64,000 bases of DNA from Rheinheimera aquimaris (GTDB lineage Bacteria > Pseudomonadota > Gammaproteobacteria > Enterobacterales > Alteromonadaceae). Below, in pieces: positions 48,803 through 57,330 of this stretch (its first letter is position 1; every line of letters begins with the position of its first letter). The notes beneath the pieces are model-generated. The model saw nothing but the letters and a program-made list of their open reading frames with translations. It was not told where the DNA came from and ran no database searches. The DNA is taken from NCBI RefSeq assembly GCF_020531985.1, contig NZ_JAJAVQ010000004.1, positions 372,001-436,000 of the forward strand. Reading direction: 5' to 3'. A program made the position numbers and the translations under genes.

Positions 48803-51800
48803 TCACAGGTTGGCATGTTCTTGCTGTAGAAAAGCAAACATATCTTGCTCCGGCATTGGTCTGGCGAACAGATAGCCCTGAATCAGGTAACACTGGCGTC
48901 TGCTGAAAAATGCCAGCTGCTGTTCGGTTTCCACACCTTCGGCCACACAATACATGCCCAGACTATTTGCCATACTCAGCATGGCCTCTATGATGGTTTC
49001 ATCACTACTGTCGATTCCGATGTCCTGCACGAAACTGCGGTCAATTTTAATGCCATCGATCGGCAGTTCTTTCAGGTATTTGAGTGATGAATAGCCGGTA
49101 CCGAAATCGTCCAGCGCCAGCTGTATGCCCAATTCACTTAACGCCAGCATGGTATCTATCGCGCTGCGGTGATCGCGCATCAGCGCGCTTTCTGTTACTT
49201 CAAAACGCAGGCAGCTGGCCGGTAAGTCATATTTCAGCAGCAGGTTGCGGGTATGCTCAGCCAGTGATGGTTGCTCCAGATGCTGCGTGGACAGATTGAC
49301 CGACAAATACAACTGGTAGCCACTGTCATGCCATTTTTTCAGATCGGCCAGGGCGCGCTCCAGCAGCTGTTGTGTCATGTTAATAATTAAACGTAACTCT
49401 TCTGACAGCGGAATAAATTCAGCCGGTGAGATCAGTCCTTGGTTGCTTTGCCAGCGCAGTAACACTTCAGCGCCGACTATGCGGTTAGTCTGGCTGTTTA
49501 TTATCGGCTGGTAAAAGTTAACAAATTCGTTGTTATGCAATGCGTTACGTAAGCGTGTTTCACGTGCCAGCCGCATATGAGCTTTTTCGTTCATTTCGGC
49601 GGTGAAAAACTGGAAGTTATTCCGCCCGGCTTCTTTGGCGTGATACATCGCCACATCGGCATGTTTCAGCAGCTCAGTGGCATTTATCGCATCTTCCGGA
49701 TAAACGGCGATACCAATACTGGGTGACACACCAACGGTATGGGTGCCCAATTGCATAGGTTCGCTGACCACGGTCAGCATTTTTCGTGCAACATGGCTGA
49801 TGTTGTCGTCATTTTTGTAGCCTTCAAGCAATATGACAAACTCGTCGCCGCCTAAGCGGGCTACTGTATCACTGTCGCGCAGCGTTGACGTCAGCCGTTT
49901 AGCGACTTCTTTTAGCAACAGATCACCAATATCGTGGCCTAGGGAATCGTTAATTTGTTTAAATTTATCCAGATCAATGAAACATAACGCCAGGCTGCGC
50001 CTGTCGCGCCTTGCCTGATCGATACCATGATATATTCTGTCCATCAGTAGGGCGCGGTTCGGTAAACCGGTTAAGGCATCGTAGTTAGCGAGGTAACGTA
50101 ATTCGTCTTCTGCCATTTTTTGTGCGGTAATGTCAGTAAATACCAGCACAAAGAAGGTTTGCTGCTGCTCACCTATAGCACTGATATTGATTAGCGTCGG
50201 CCGTTCACGTCCGTCAGGCGTAATAACCTGCTCTTCTCCCTGCCAATGCTGGCCACTTTGCATACTGCGCAGCAATTTGGTGTAAAAGCGTCGTCTGACC
50301 AGGCTGATGCCAAGGTGATGGGTGCGTGGCTGGTCGATATATTGTTCCAGGCTGCCAAAAGCGGTGGCAAAAGACTGGTTGGCGGCAATAACCCGCTGTT
50401 GCTGGTCCAGAATGACGACCCAGTCACGGGTTTGTTGAAAAGCTTCACCAAACAGACGGGCCTTTTCCTGACTGGCGCGGGTTTCGGTAATATTACTGAA
50501 GGTACCCAATACACGACGTACGGCTGAATCTTCATCCTGCTCAGTTACTTTGCCGATATCCCGGAACCACAGCCAGTGGCCATCCCGGTGTTGCATGCGG
50601 TAGGTGCAATCAAAACTCTGCTCTGGTTGCTGGATAAAGCGTTGCCATTGAGCTGTGTAATTAGCTTTGTCATCAGGGTGTATCAGGGCTTCATGCTGCG
50701 ACAACGTCATCGGATTCATATTTTCCGGGTAGCCGAGCATTTGCTGTACTCTGGAAGCGTAGAATAAGTTGGTATCAGCCTGCCATTCCCAGGCACCACT
50801 ATCCACTGAAGCCAGTGCCTGTTTCAGCCGCTGCTCGCTCAGGCGTACTTTGCGGTGAGCCTGGTTGATAAGACGATGTTGATTACGGCGAATCGTTAGC
50901 AAGCTGCCACCTGCGGTCAGCAGCAGTAGCAAATATGCGAGCAAAGCCCAACCTGACAGCCAGGGGCTGGCAGACACGTGCAAAAATATTCTGGCCGGCT
51001 CGCTTTCCTGGCCATTGGTCGGCGACAGCGCTACCACATAAAAAATGTAGTCGCCCCGACTGAGCTGCGGAAATACTACTTTGCTGCTGTGCTGTACCGG
51101 ATAACGTAATTCCTGAGCGCCTTCGAGCCAGAAGCGGTATTGCATTTTATGCGCATCACGAAAGTTCATGCTGCTGAAATTCAGCTCGATGCCTAAATCT
51201 TGATACGATAAATCGATATGACGTTCATTCAGATTGCCGTGCAGCTGCAGCTGATTGCCGGTTTGCGTGCTGATGCCGGTTATTACAGCGCTTGGTTTAA
51301 GGTTCTCGGTTGCCAGGGCTGCTGTGTTAACCACAGTGACGCCACGCATACTGCCAAACGCCAGTTTACCGCCGGGCAAGCGGGCCGACGCGGCGCCATT
51401 GTATTCATGCGTTGGCAAGCCATCTGCCTTAGTAAAATGTTCAGCCTGCAGCGACTGTGGGTCAAGCCGGAATAAACCTTTATGTGATGAGAACCAGATA
51501 TAGCCTTCGTTGTCGCGTTGCAATGCGTAGGCATTATCTGCTGTGGTCAGAGTATGCTTAAGCTGCAGCGTTTGCTGGTCAAACCCCATCAGGCCATGGC
51601 CGGCAAAACCGACCCATAAAGTACCGTTATCATCAGTGACCATAGCGTCAGCCTGGCGGTTAAGTTCAGGCTGATATTGCGGGTATTGATAGAGCAAATG
51701 CACCTGGCGCTGCGCTGTGTCATACAACCACAGCTGATCCGCCGCCGATAACAGCAACTGACCAGGCTTTGCGGTTTCGCCGATAAAACCGCCAAATATC

Positions 51801-53320
51801 AGATTGGCAAAAACACGATCCAGTTCGGGTAAGGGTTCCACTTCAGCAGTGTCAGGCTGATAGCGGTAAAAGGCGTTGTCGGCAACAAAATAAAACTGGT
51901 TATTGAAGCGGTAAGCGAAGCCGGTTGCTGATGCTAACAGGCGCTTATCGGTATCGTTATTTCCGGGTGGTAGTCTGAGTTCATTTTGGGCAGTATCAAA
52001 CTGGCGCAGCCCGGCCGAAGTTTGCAGCCAGAACAGGTCTGTCTCGTCAGGGAATATGTTCAGAATAGTGCCGCTGTGCCATATAGCTTTGGTATCGTTA
52101 TTGACTAAATACGCTGTAATCTCGCCTGAGGTCAGATCAACACGATTAAGGCCGTTACTGGTACCAACCCACAGCGTGCTATTCCCGGCGGAGGCCAGTG
52201 CATACACTTTTTCACTGCTGAGGCTGTTATTGTTCTCTGCCAGACGACTGATATTACTGAAAGCAGTACTACGTGGGTGCCAGTAGTAAGCGCCATCGTT
52301 GCGAGAGGCCAGCCAGTAACCGCCGTAGTTGTCGGCAACGATATCGAGAATATTATCGTCAAATAACCCCAGATCGCTGCGGGTAAGCTGCAACAGACGT
52401 GTGATACTGTTATCTGCCAGGTTGAACTGATACAAGCCCTGTTCAGTGGCCAGCAAGGCTTGCTCTCCTTGCCACAGCAGTTGCCATATATTGTGGCGGG
52501 GTACATGTTGCTGCGGTGTATAGCGGCTTTGTTGCTGTATATATTGTTGTATATCGGCAGTGGCAATACTGTATAAGCCTTCTACGGTGCCAATCCACAC
52601 ACGTTCGTGTTGCAGCTCAAGATACTTCACATGCTTTTGATCGTCGTGGTTAGTGTTTTCGGCCGCCGTCATAGCCGGTGTCAGATGGGGCAGCAGCGTC
52701 GGTTTTTTGCTGGCATATTCGAGAAAATACAGGCCATTAAAGCCACCAATAAACACATTGCCATCCACAACAATAGCCGTACGCAGCCAGCCGTTTTCCA
52801 CGCCTTGCTCAGACAAGCTGAAAAGCTGCTCTGGTGCTGCGGTAGAAAGCGGCAGACGGTATAGCGCATCATCCATCAGAAACAGCAAAGTGTCTTTGTC
52901 ATATTCCAATAGCGAGATAATGCTGTGTGCCCCGGCCTGTTCATTATTCGCTGGCACAGGCATCGGCATAAACAGTTCAAATACTGCATTAGCAGGGTTA
53001 AATAAATAGATACCTGCGTGGGCTGAAGCGGCCCATAGCCTGCCGCTGGAATCTTGCAGTAATTTACTAAATGGCAGCTCTCTGAGCTGGTAACCTTCAG
53101 CATTAATATGGTTTAGGCGGGTGCTGTCGTAGCGGTTAATGCCGCCGTCGGTAGCCAGCCAAAGAAAGCCGTCTTTGTCCAACAGCAAATCACGCACTGA
53201 GCCCTGCGACAAACCCTGGTCAGGCGTCAATGGCCGCAACAGCGGCGCAGCAGTGGAGCTGCAGACCACGAGTAACAACAACATACTCAGGCAGCGCAAA
53301 AAGTGCGGCAAAAAATTCAC
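48803..53320 (-). CDS. Propeller-type sensor with PAS, GGDEF and EAL domains (GTG start)
   Basis: Large inner-membrane protein of 1505 residues for cyclic-di-GMP turnover. An N-terminal signal segment is followed by about 660 residues of two-component-regulator propeller repeats (FLWLATDGGINRYD, LWVGTSNGLNRVD), a Y_Y_Y domain (about 700-775), a membrane helix (about 785-808), two PAS domains (from about 830 and 950), an intact GGDEF (1157-1161) with an RxxD inhibitory site just before it, and an EAL-type domain. In the latter the signature is EVL (1285-1287), while DDFGTGYSSL, the ESALM region and AEGVETEQQL are kept. Both cyclase and phosphodiesterase activity look possible. Start is GTG with AGGAG five bases ahead. 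Confidence 0.93.
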   Translation of the reverse strand: MNFLPHFLRCLSMLLLLVVCSSTAAPLLRPLTPDQGLSQGSVRDLLLDKDGFLWLATDGGINRYDSTRLNHINAEGYQLRELPFSKLLQDSSGRLWAASAHAGIYLFNPANAVFELFMPMPVPANNEQAGAHSIISLLEYDKDTLLFLMDDALYRLPLSTAAPEQLFSLSEQGVENGWLRTAIVVDGNVFIGGFNGLYFLEYASKKPTLLPHLTPAMTAAENTNHDDQKHVKYLELQHERVWIGTVEGLYSIATADIQQYIQQQSRYTPQQHVPRHNIWQLLWQGEQALLATEQGLYQFNLADNSITRLLQLTRSDLGLFDDNILDIVADNYGGYWLASRNDGAYYWHPRSTAFSNISRLAENNNSLSSEKVYALASAGNSTLWVGTSNGLNRVDLTSGEITAYLVNNDTKAIWHSGTILNIFPDETDLFWLQTSAGLRQFDTAQNELRLPPGNNDTDKRLLASATGFAYRFNNQFYFVADNAFYRYQPDTAEVEPLPELDRVFANLIFGGFIGETAKPGQLLLSAADQLWLYDTAQRQVHLLYQYPQYQPELNRQADAMVTDDNGTLWVGFAGHGLMGFDQQTLQLKHTLTTADNAYALQRDNEGYIWFSSHKGLFRLDPQSLQAEHFTKADGLPTHEYNGAASARLPGGKLAFGSMRGVTVVNTAALATENLKPSAVITGISTQTGNQLQLHGNLNERHIDLSYQDLGIELNFSSMNFRDAHKMQYRFWLEGAQELRYPVQHSSKVVFPQLSRGDYIFYVVALSPTNGQESEPARIFLHVSASPWLSGWALLAYLLLLLTAGGSLLTIRRNQHRLINQAHRKVRLSEQRLKQALASVDSGAWEWQADTNLFYASRVQQMLGYPENMNPMTLSQHEALIHPDDKANYTAQWQRFIQQPEQSFDCTYRMQHRDGHWLWFRDIGKVTEQDEDSAVRRVLGTFSNITETRASQEKARLFGEAFQQTRDWVVILDQQQRVIAANQSFATAFGSLEQYIDQPRTHHLGISLVRRRFYTKLLRSMQSGQHWQGEEQVITPDGRERPTLINISAIGEQQQTFFVLVFTDITAQKMAEDELRYLANYDALTGLPNRALLMDRIYHGIDQARRDRRSLALCFIDLDKFKQINDSLGHDIGDLLLKEVAKRLTSTLRDSDTVARLGGDEFVILLEGYKNDDNISHVARKMLTVVSEPMQLGTHTVGVSPSIGIAVYPEDAINATELLKHADVAMYHAKEAGRNNFQFFTAEMNEKAHMRLARETRLRNALHNNEFVNFYQPIINSQTNRIVGAEVLLRWQSNQGLISPAEFIPLSEELRLIINMTQQLLERALADLKKWHDSGYQLYLSVNLSTQHLEQPSLAEHTRNLLLKYDLPASCLRFEVTESALMRDHRSAIDTMLALSELGIQLALDDFGTGYSSLKYLKELPIDGIKIDRSFVQDIGIDSSDETIIEAMLSMANSLGMYCVAEGVETEQQLAFFSRRQCYLIQGYLFARPMPEQDMFAFLQQEHANL

Positions 53321-53428
53321 TGATACTCCTGTTGTAGCTTTATTAATTTTATTGGCGCTACATCTGCGGTTAGGGGCAAAACATATAACGAGATCGCCTG
53401 ACTGTCCAGTGCTGTTAACTGCGTAATT

Positions 53429-54406
53429 CTAATGTTTTAGTTGCCATACCAATTGCAGCAAACTACCGCCGGCAATCACCAGTAGCAGGTACAGATGGGA
53501 GAACTGCAATATACTGACAGCGCGTTGGATGTCCGTCGCCACCGGCTCGTTTGGCTGCTTAATTTTACTGCGCTGCTGTTTCAAACCGTTGTAATATACC
53601 GGCCCACCGAGACTGCGGCGCAGCGCCGCACTGGCGCAGCACAGCAGCCAGAAAGAGCAACGGTTAATATTAAAGCAGTGCGTTGCCCGGCATAGCTGAT
53701 AACTACGCAGTACCCCATGCTGTATAGCCAACAACAGGCTACTGATACATTTTGGTATAGCGGTCAGCAGCCCTGCCAGCGCCGAGGCCGGTGCGCCAAA
53801 ATAACGATATTGGTCACGTTTAGGGTTCCATTGTTGCTGCAGTTCAGTCACTAACCGGTAGCCTATAGCACCAAGCCCGCCAGCCAGCACAAATGCCAGA
53901 CAAACCCCTACAAAATGACTGGCAGAGCGCAGTGTAAGGCTTTCCAGCAATGCTTTTGTCAGGCCCATTTCACTTAATGTGGATGTTTTACGGCACAACA
54001 ATGACTTTGCCTGCTCACGGGCCAGTGTCAACTGGCCCGTGAGCAGGCGCTGCTGGATCTTTTGTGCCTGTTGCTGCGTGCTGTACCAGTCCAAACCGGC
54101 GTACAGCAGCAGGGCATCGAGTACCAGAGGTAATTCGGAAAACTGATACAGGCTATACAGCAGCGCCATAGCAGGCAACCAGGCGACAAGAAGTGCCAGA
54201 CTGCCTGAAATATATAGCTGCTGCCTTGGCCGCTCTGGGTCCGGATTAACTTTTGCCGCCAGTTGCTGAGCAAAATAGCGAAACAGCATTAACGGGTGGT
54301 ACGCCGCTGGCATAGGAATTAGCCGGGCTGCCAGCACCACCAACAGTAAGATAGCTGGATGTGCAGATAGCTCTGATGGCCAAGTTATGCCAAGCGGCCA
54401 TGGCAT
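53429..54406 (-). CDS. CbiB/CobD-like membrane protein, degenerate
   Basis: Membrane protein of 325 residues with four to five helices, related to adenosylcobinamide-phosphate synthase CbiB. Shared features include YHPLMLFRYFA near the N-terminus and YRYFGAPASALAGLLTAIP, close to the family's YRYFG region. The usual acidic ESxxENxxDGV segment reads ESLTLRSASHFVGV, so expected polar residues are missing. Activity as a cobinamide synthase is doubtful. It starts one base after the mtnN stop, a pairing that also occurs in other Alteromonadales and vibrios; its role with MtnN is not established. Confidence 0.7.
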   Translation of the reverse strand: MPWPLGITWPSELSAHPAILLLVVLAARLIPMPAAYHPLMLFRYFAQQLAAKVNPDPERPRQQLYISGSLALLVAWLPAMALLYSLYQFSELPLVLDALLLYAGLDWYSTQQQAQKIQQRLLTGQLTLAREQAKSLLCRKTSTLSEMGLTKALLESLTLRSASHFVGVCLAFVLAGGLGAIGYRLVTELQQQWNPKRDQYRYFGAPASALAGLLTAIPKCISSLLLAIQHGVLRSYQLCRATHCFNINRCSFWLLCCASAALRRSLGGPVYYNGLKQQRSKIKQPNEPVATDIQRAVSILQFSHLYLLLVIAGGSLLQLVWQLKH

Positions 54407-54407
54407 A

Positions 54408-55118
54408 TTACAGTGTTACTCCGTTCAGGCGTTGCAGCAGCTCCAGCACCATCGCAGAGCTGTTTTTCGACGCAACTTCCAGATAGTCTTCAAAAGACTG
54501 CGGCGATTCTTTACCGGCAATGTCGCTTAAACTGCGGATTACAACAAAAGGTGTTTTCAGCATATGGCAAACCTGCGCTATAGCGGCTCCTTCCATTTCA
54601 ACCGCCAGCATAGTTGGGAACTGCTGACGAATGACAGCAATACGCGCCGGGTCGCAGATAAAACTGTCGCCAGTGGCGATCAGGCCTTTTTTTGTCTGGC
54701 AAAACCCCAGCGCCTGAATGCTTTGCTCTGCAGCGCTGATTAATTTGGGGTGTGCGGTAAAAGCAGGCGGCATTTGTGGTACCTGACCCATTTCATAGCC
54801 AAAAGCGGTTACGTCAACATCGTGATGACGCACTTCTGTACTGATGACGATATCACCGACGTTCAGATCTGGGTCAAAACCGCCGGCAGAACCTGTATTG
54901 ATAACTGCCGTAGGCTTAAAATGCTGGATCAGCAGCGCGGTTGCCAGTGCCGATGCCACTTTACCAATACCGGATTGCACCAGTACCACCTGAACACCCG
55001 CCAGTTTGCCGCTATAAAAGCTGTAGCCGCCCAGTTCGGTGCAGCTAACATCATTAATTTGCTGGCGCAGTAGCGCCACCTCCGGCTCCATGGCGCCGAT
55101 AATACCAATCTGTTGCAT
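54408..55118 (-). CDS. mtnN: 5'-methylthioadenosine/S-adenosylhomocysteine nucleosidase
   Basis: Cleaves MTA, SAH and 5'-deoxyadenosine, detoxifying by-products of methylation, polyamine and radical-SAM chemistry and feeding AI-2 synthesis. The 236 residues (E. coli 232) contain GIIGAMEPEVALL with the catalytic Glu13, SGIGKVASA, NTGSAGG, AVEMEGAAIAQV and the catalytic Asp in RSLSDIAG. It precedes the CbiB-like gene by one base. Confidence 0.95.
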   Translation of the reverse strand: MQQIGIIGAMEPEVALLRQQINDVSCTELGGYSFYSGKLAGVQVVLVQSGIGKVASALATALLIQHFKPTAVINTGSAGGFDPDLNVGDIVISTEVRHHDVDVTAFGYEMGQVPQMPPAFTAHPKLISAAEQSIQALGFCQTKKGLIATGDSFICDPARIAVIRQQFPTMLAVEMEGAAIAQVCHMLKTPFVVIRSLSDIAGKESPQSFEDYLEVASKNSSAMVLELLQRLNGVTL

Positions 55119-55147
55119 GTTGCAGTCTCTGTTGTTACAAAGCTGCT

Positions 55148-55191
55148 AGTATAAAACGCCATGGCGGTAAAATCCCGCTTTTCATGGCGTT
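55148..55191 (-). terminator. Terminator after the pirin gene
   Basis: Long hairpin with outer stem AACGCCATG/CATGGCGTT (55155-55163 and 55183-55191) and an inner GCGG/CCGC stem; on the minus strand it is followed by TTTTAT. It lies between the pirin stop and the mtnN start. Confidence 0.65.
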
Positions 55192-55199
55192 ATCCATTG

Positions 55200-56087
55200 T
55201 TATTGTGCCAGTTGGATGGTCGCTGCAGCAGTATCGCCTGTCAGCTTACCCTGCTGATAATCACTGATAGCCTGCTCTATTTCCGCCATGCTGTTCATCA
55301 CAAAAGGGCCGTACTGTACTATGGGTTCACCGATAGGGGCAGCAGCCAGTACCAGCACGCGACTACTGTGTTCTGCTACCAGTGTCAGGGTATTGCCGTG
55401 GGTCAACACACCTGCATGATGCTCAGGGACTTTGCGCAGTTCTTTATCATCCTGTATCAGTACCTGGCCAGCATACGGATAAACAAAGGCATTATGTGTG
55501 ACCGGCAGTTGCAGGCTAATGCTCTGGCCAGCTGCCAACTGCAGGTCATAATACTGCGGATCGGTAGTCAGCCCCTGGATCGGCCCGCTTTGCTGCAGAT
55601 TACCGCTTTGCAGGGTACCGGCAATCACTTTGGCACTGCCTTGCGGCAGGTTAAGTTGCGGTATTTGCTCAGGGGCGATATCAACATAGGCTGCAGCTTT
55701 CATTTTTTCTTTTGCCGGTAAGTTGAGCCAAAGCTGGAAACCTTGCATCAGCCCGGCTTCTTGCTGTGGCATTTCAGAATGGATAATGCCGCGGCCCGCC
55801 GTCATCCATTGCACACCACCTGATTTCAGGTGGCCTTGGTTGCCCAGATGATCTTCGTGCAGCATATGGCCATCAAGCATATAGGTAACGGTTTCAAAAC
55901 CGCGATGCGGGTGCGGAGGAAAGCCTTTAATGTAGTCGCCGGCTTTGTCTGACCCAAAAAAATCCAGCATCAGAAATGGATCCAGTCTGGTGTGCGGATT
56001 CTGCCCCAGGCTGCGCTTTATTTTTACCCCGGCGCCGTCTGAAGCCGCAATCGAAGGAATAAGGCGTTGTAAAACTCTCGCTGTCAT
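55200..56087 (-). CDS. Pirin-family protein
   Basis: Bicupin protein of 295 residues; bacterial pirins include quercetin dioxygenases and redox regulators, so the exact role is open. The metal ligands of the N-terminal cupin are visible as His59 and His61 (HPHRGFETVTYML) and His103 and Glu105 (GRGIIHSEMP). The ATG at 56087 is chosen for its GGGAGGA site five bases ahead; the open frame continues 12 codons upstream. A C-terminal pirin domain follows (about 165-275). Single-gene unit with a terminator behind it. Confidence 0.93.
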   Translation of the reverse strand: MTARVLQRLIPSIAASDGAGVKIKRSLGQNPHTRLDPFLMLDFFGSDKAGDYIKGFPPHPHRGFETVTYMLDGHMLHEDHLGNQGHLKSGGVQWMTAGRGIIHSEMPQQEAGLMQGFQLWLNLPAKEKMKAAAYVDIAPEQIPQLNLPQGSAKVIAGTLQSGNLQQSGPIQGLTTDPQYYDLQLAAGQSISLQLPVTHNAFVYPYAGQVLIQDDKELRKVPEHHAGVLTHGNTLTLVAEHSSRVLVLAAAPIGEPIVQYGPFVMNSMAEIEQAISDYQQGKLTGDTAAATIQLAQ

Positions 56088-56312
56088 AATGTCCTCCCAA
56101 AAGTGGTTTTTACTATTAAGCATTAAGTTAAACCAAATGAAAACCGCATAATTAAGCCGTTTACTGTCGATAAAATAGAATACTTCTGGCTGTTATACAG
56201 TTCAGCCAGTGTTAATTCGCCGCCGCTAAGCTGTCATCAAACAAACTGAGCAATACCCAAAATCTCTGGTACTGAGAATTCTCTGATACAGGGGAAAACA
56301 AGGAGTAACAAT

Positions 56313-56849
56313 ATGAAAAAGTCTTACGCATTAGCAGGTATTCTTGCAACCATGTTTGCTGCTGGCGCACAGGCCAATATTAAATGGGACTACGTTGGCG
56401 CCGGTTATACTGACGCCGGTGGTGATGGCCCTTATATTGAAGGTTCTTACCGTTTGGATGGCAATTGGGTAGTTGACGGCACTTATACCCGTCTGTCTGA
56501 AGGCCCGTTTGACGTGAACTTTGTGCAGGCTGGAGTGAACTATCTTACCGGCTTTAAACTGGATTTTTCACCTACCACTCAAACGTACGTGCTGGCAGGT
56601 ATTGAGAATGCGTCCGGTGATGCTGACGATACAGGTGGTTACGCCGGTGTAGGTTTGCGCCACCCTTTAACACCGCAGGTAGAGCTGTATTCTGAAGCTG
56701 CTTACCATTCTATCGGTGATGACCATGGCAGTTTAGCAGGTGGTATTGCTTTCTATTTAAGTCCGGACTGGGCTATTCGCAGCAATATCGCGCTGAACAG
56801 CGGCGACACCAAAAATGAGTTCCGCTTTGGTGTGTCTTATCAGTTCTGA
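56313..56849 (+). CDS. Outer-membrane beta-barrel protein
   Basis: Exported protein of 178 residues. A signal peptide (AAGAQA, cleaved near 22) is followed by alternating aromatic/polar strands (KWDYVGAGYTDAGG, YIEGSYRLDGNW, VQAGVNYLTGFKL) ending in a terminal Phe (SYQF), the BAM-recognition mark of outer-membrane barrels. It is like small Ax21/OmpA-like porins, about eight strands; function unknown. AAGGAG stands ahead of the ATG. The 225 bases upstream, back to the pirin start, hold no clear promoter that I can defend. Confidence 0.85.
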   Translation: MKKSYALAGILATMFAAGAQANIKWDYVGAGYTDAGGDGPYIEGSYRLDGNWVVDGTYTRLSEGPFDVNFVQAGVNYLTGFKLDFSPTTQTYVLAGIENASGDADDTGGYAGVGLRHPLTPQVELYSEAAYHSIGDDHGSLAGGIAFYLSPDWAIRSNIALNSGDTKNEFRFGVSYQF

Positions 56850-56870
56850 TGCAATGTTCAAGATAAAACA

Positions 56871-56892
56871 ACAGCGCCTAACGGCGCTGTTC
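56871..56892. terminator. Terminator shared by the barrel and ogt genes
   Basis: A nine-base stem AACAGCGCC/GGCGCTGTT (56871-56879 and 56884-56892) with loop TAAC lies between converging genes and overlaps the last codons of ogt. T-rich sequence follows on both strands. Confidence 0.75.
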
Positions 56893-57327
56893 GTGTTTTA
56901 GCAGCCAGGCTTTTTTATCCAGGCCGCCGGCATAGCCGGTTAGTGTACCGTTGGCACCGATCACACGGTGGCAGGGCACCACTATCGCTATTGGGTTACG
57001 GCCGTTGGCGGCGCCGACGGCCCGTACCGCTTTAACATTATTGATATCACCGGCAATGGTGGCGTAGCTGCAGGTGGTGCCAAAAGGTACCCTGCACAGT
57101 GCCTGCCAGACCTTGCGCTGAAAGTCCGTGCCAGCGGCATCAAGCGGCAGGCTAAAATGGGTGAGGCTACCGCCGAAATAATCGCTCAGTTGCTGTGCCG
57201 CCTGTTCAGTCAACGCAGAGCGATGTTCCACAGCAGTCTGGCTGACAAAGCGTATTTCGCTGATCCCGGCAGCTGACGCCGCGATTTTTACCGGCCCAAG
57301 TGGGCTGTCAATATATTGGGTATACAT
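56878..57327 (-). CDS. ogt: Methylated-DNA-protein cysteine methyltransferase (Ogt-type)
   Basis: Suicide repair protein that takes methyl groups from O6-methylguanine. The 149 residues end in the MGMT fold with acceptor Cys119 in VVPCHRVIGANG; the helix-turn-helix region is VPFGTTCSYATIA. It starts three bases after the stop of the Ada/AlkA gene, so the two repair genes form one operon. Confidence 0.94.
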   Translation of the reverse strand: MYTQYIDSPLGPVKIAASAAGISEIRFVSQTAVEHRSALTEQAAQQLSDYFGGSLTHFSLPLDAAGTDFQRKVWQALCRVPFGTTCSYATIAGDINNVKAVRAVGAANGRNPIAIVVPCHRVIGANGTLTGYAGGLDKKAWLLKHEQRR

Positions 57328-57330
57328 GCG

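Noticed and set aside
55161..55721. 186-codon plus-strand frame opposite the pirin gene
   Set aside because: Its first part runs through the terminator hairpin and the rest mirrors pirin; no ribosome site.
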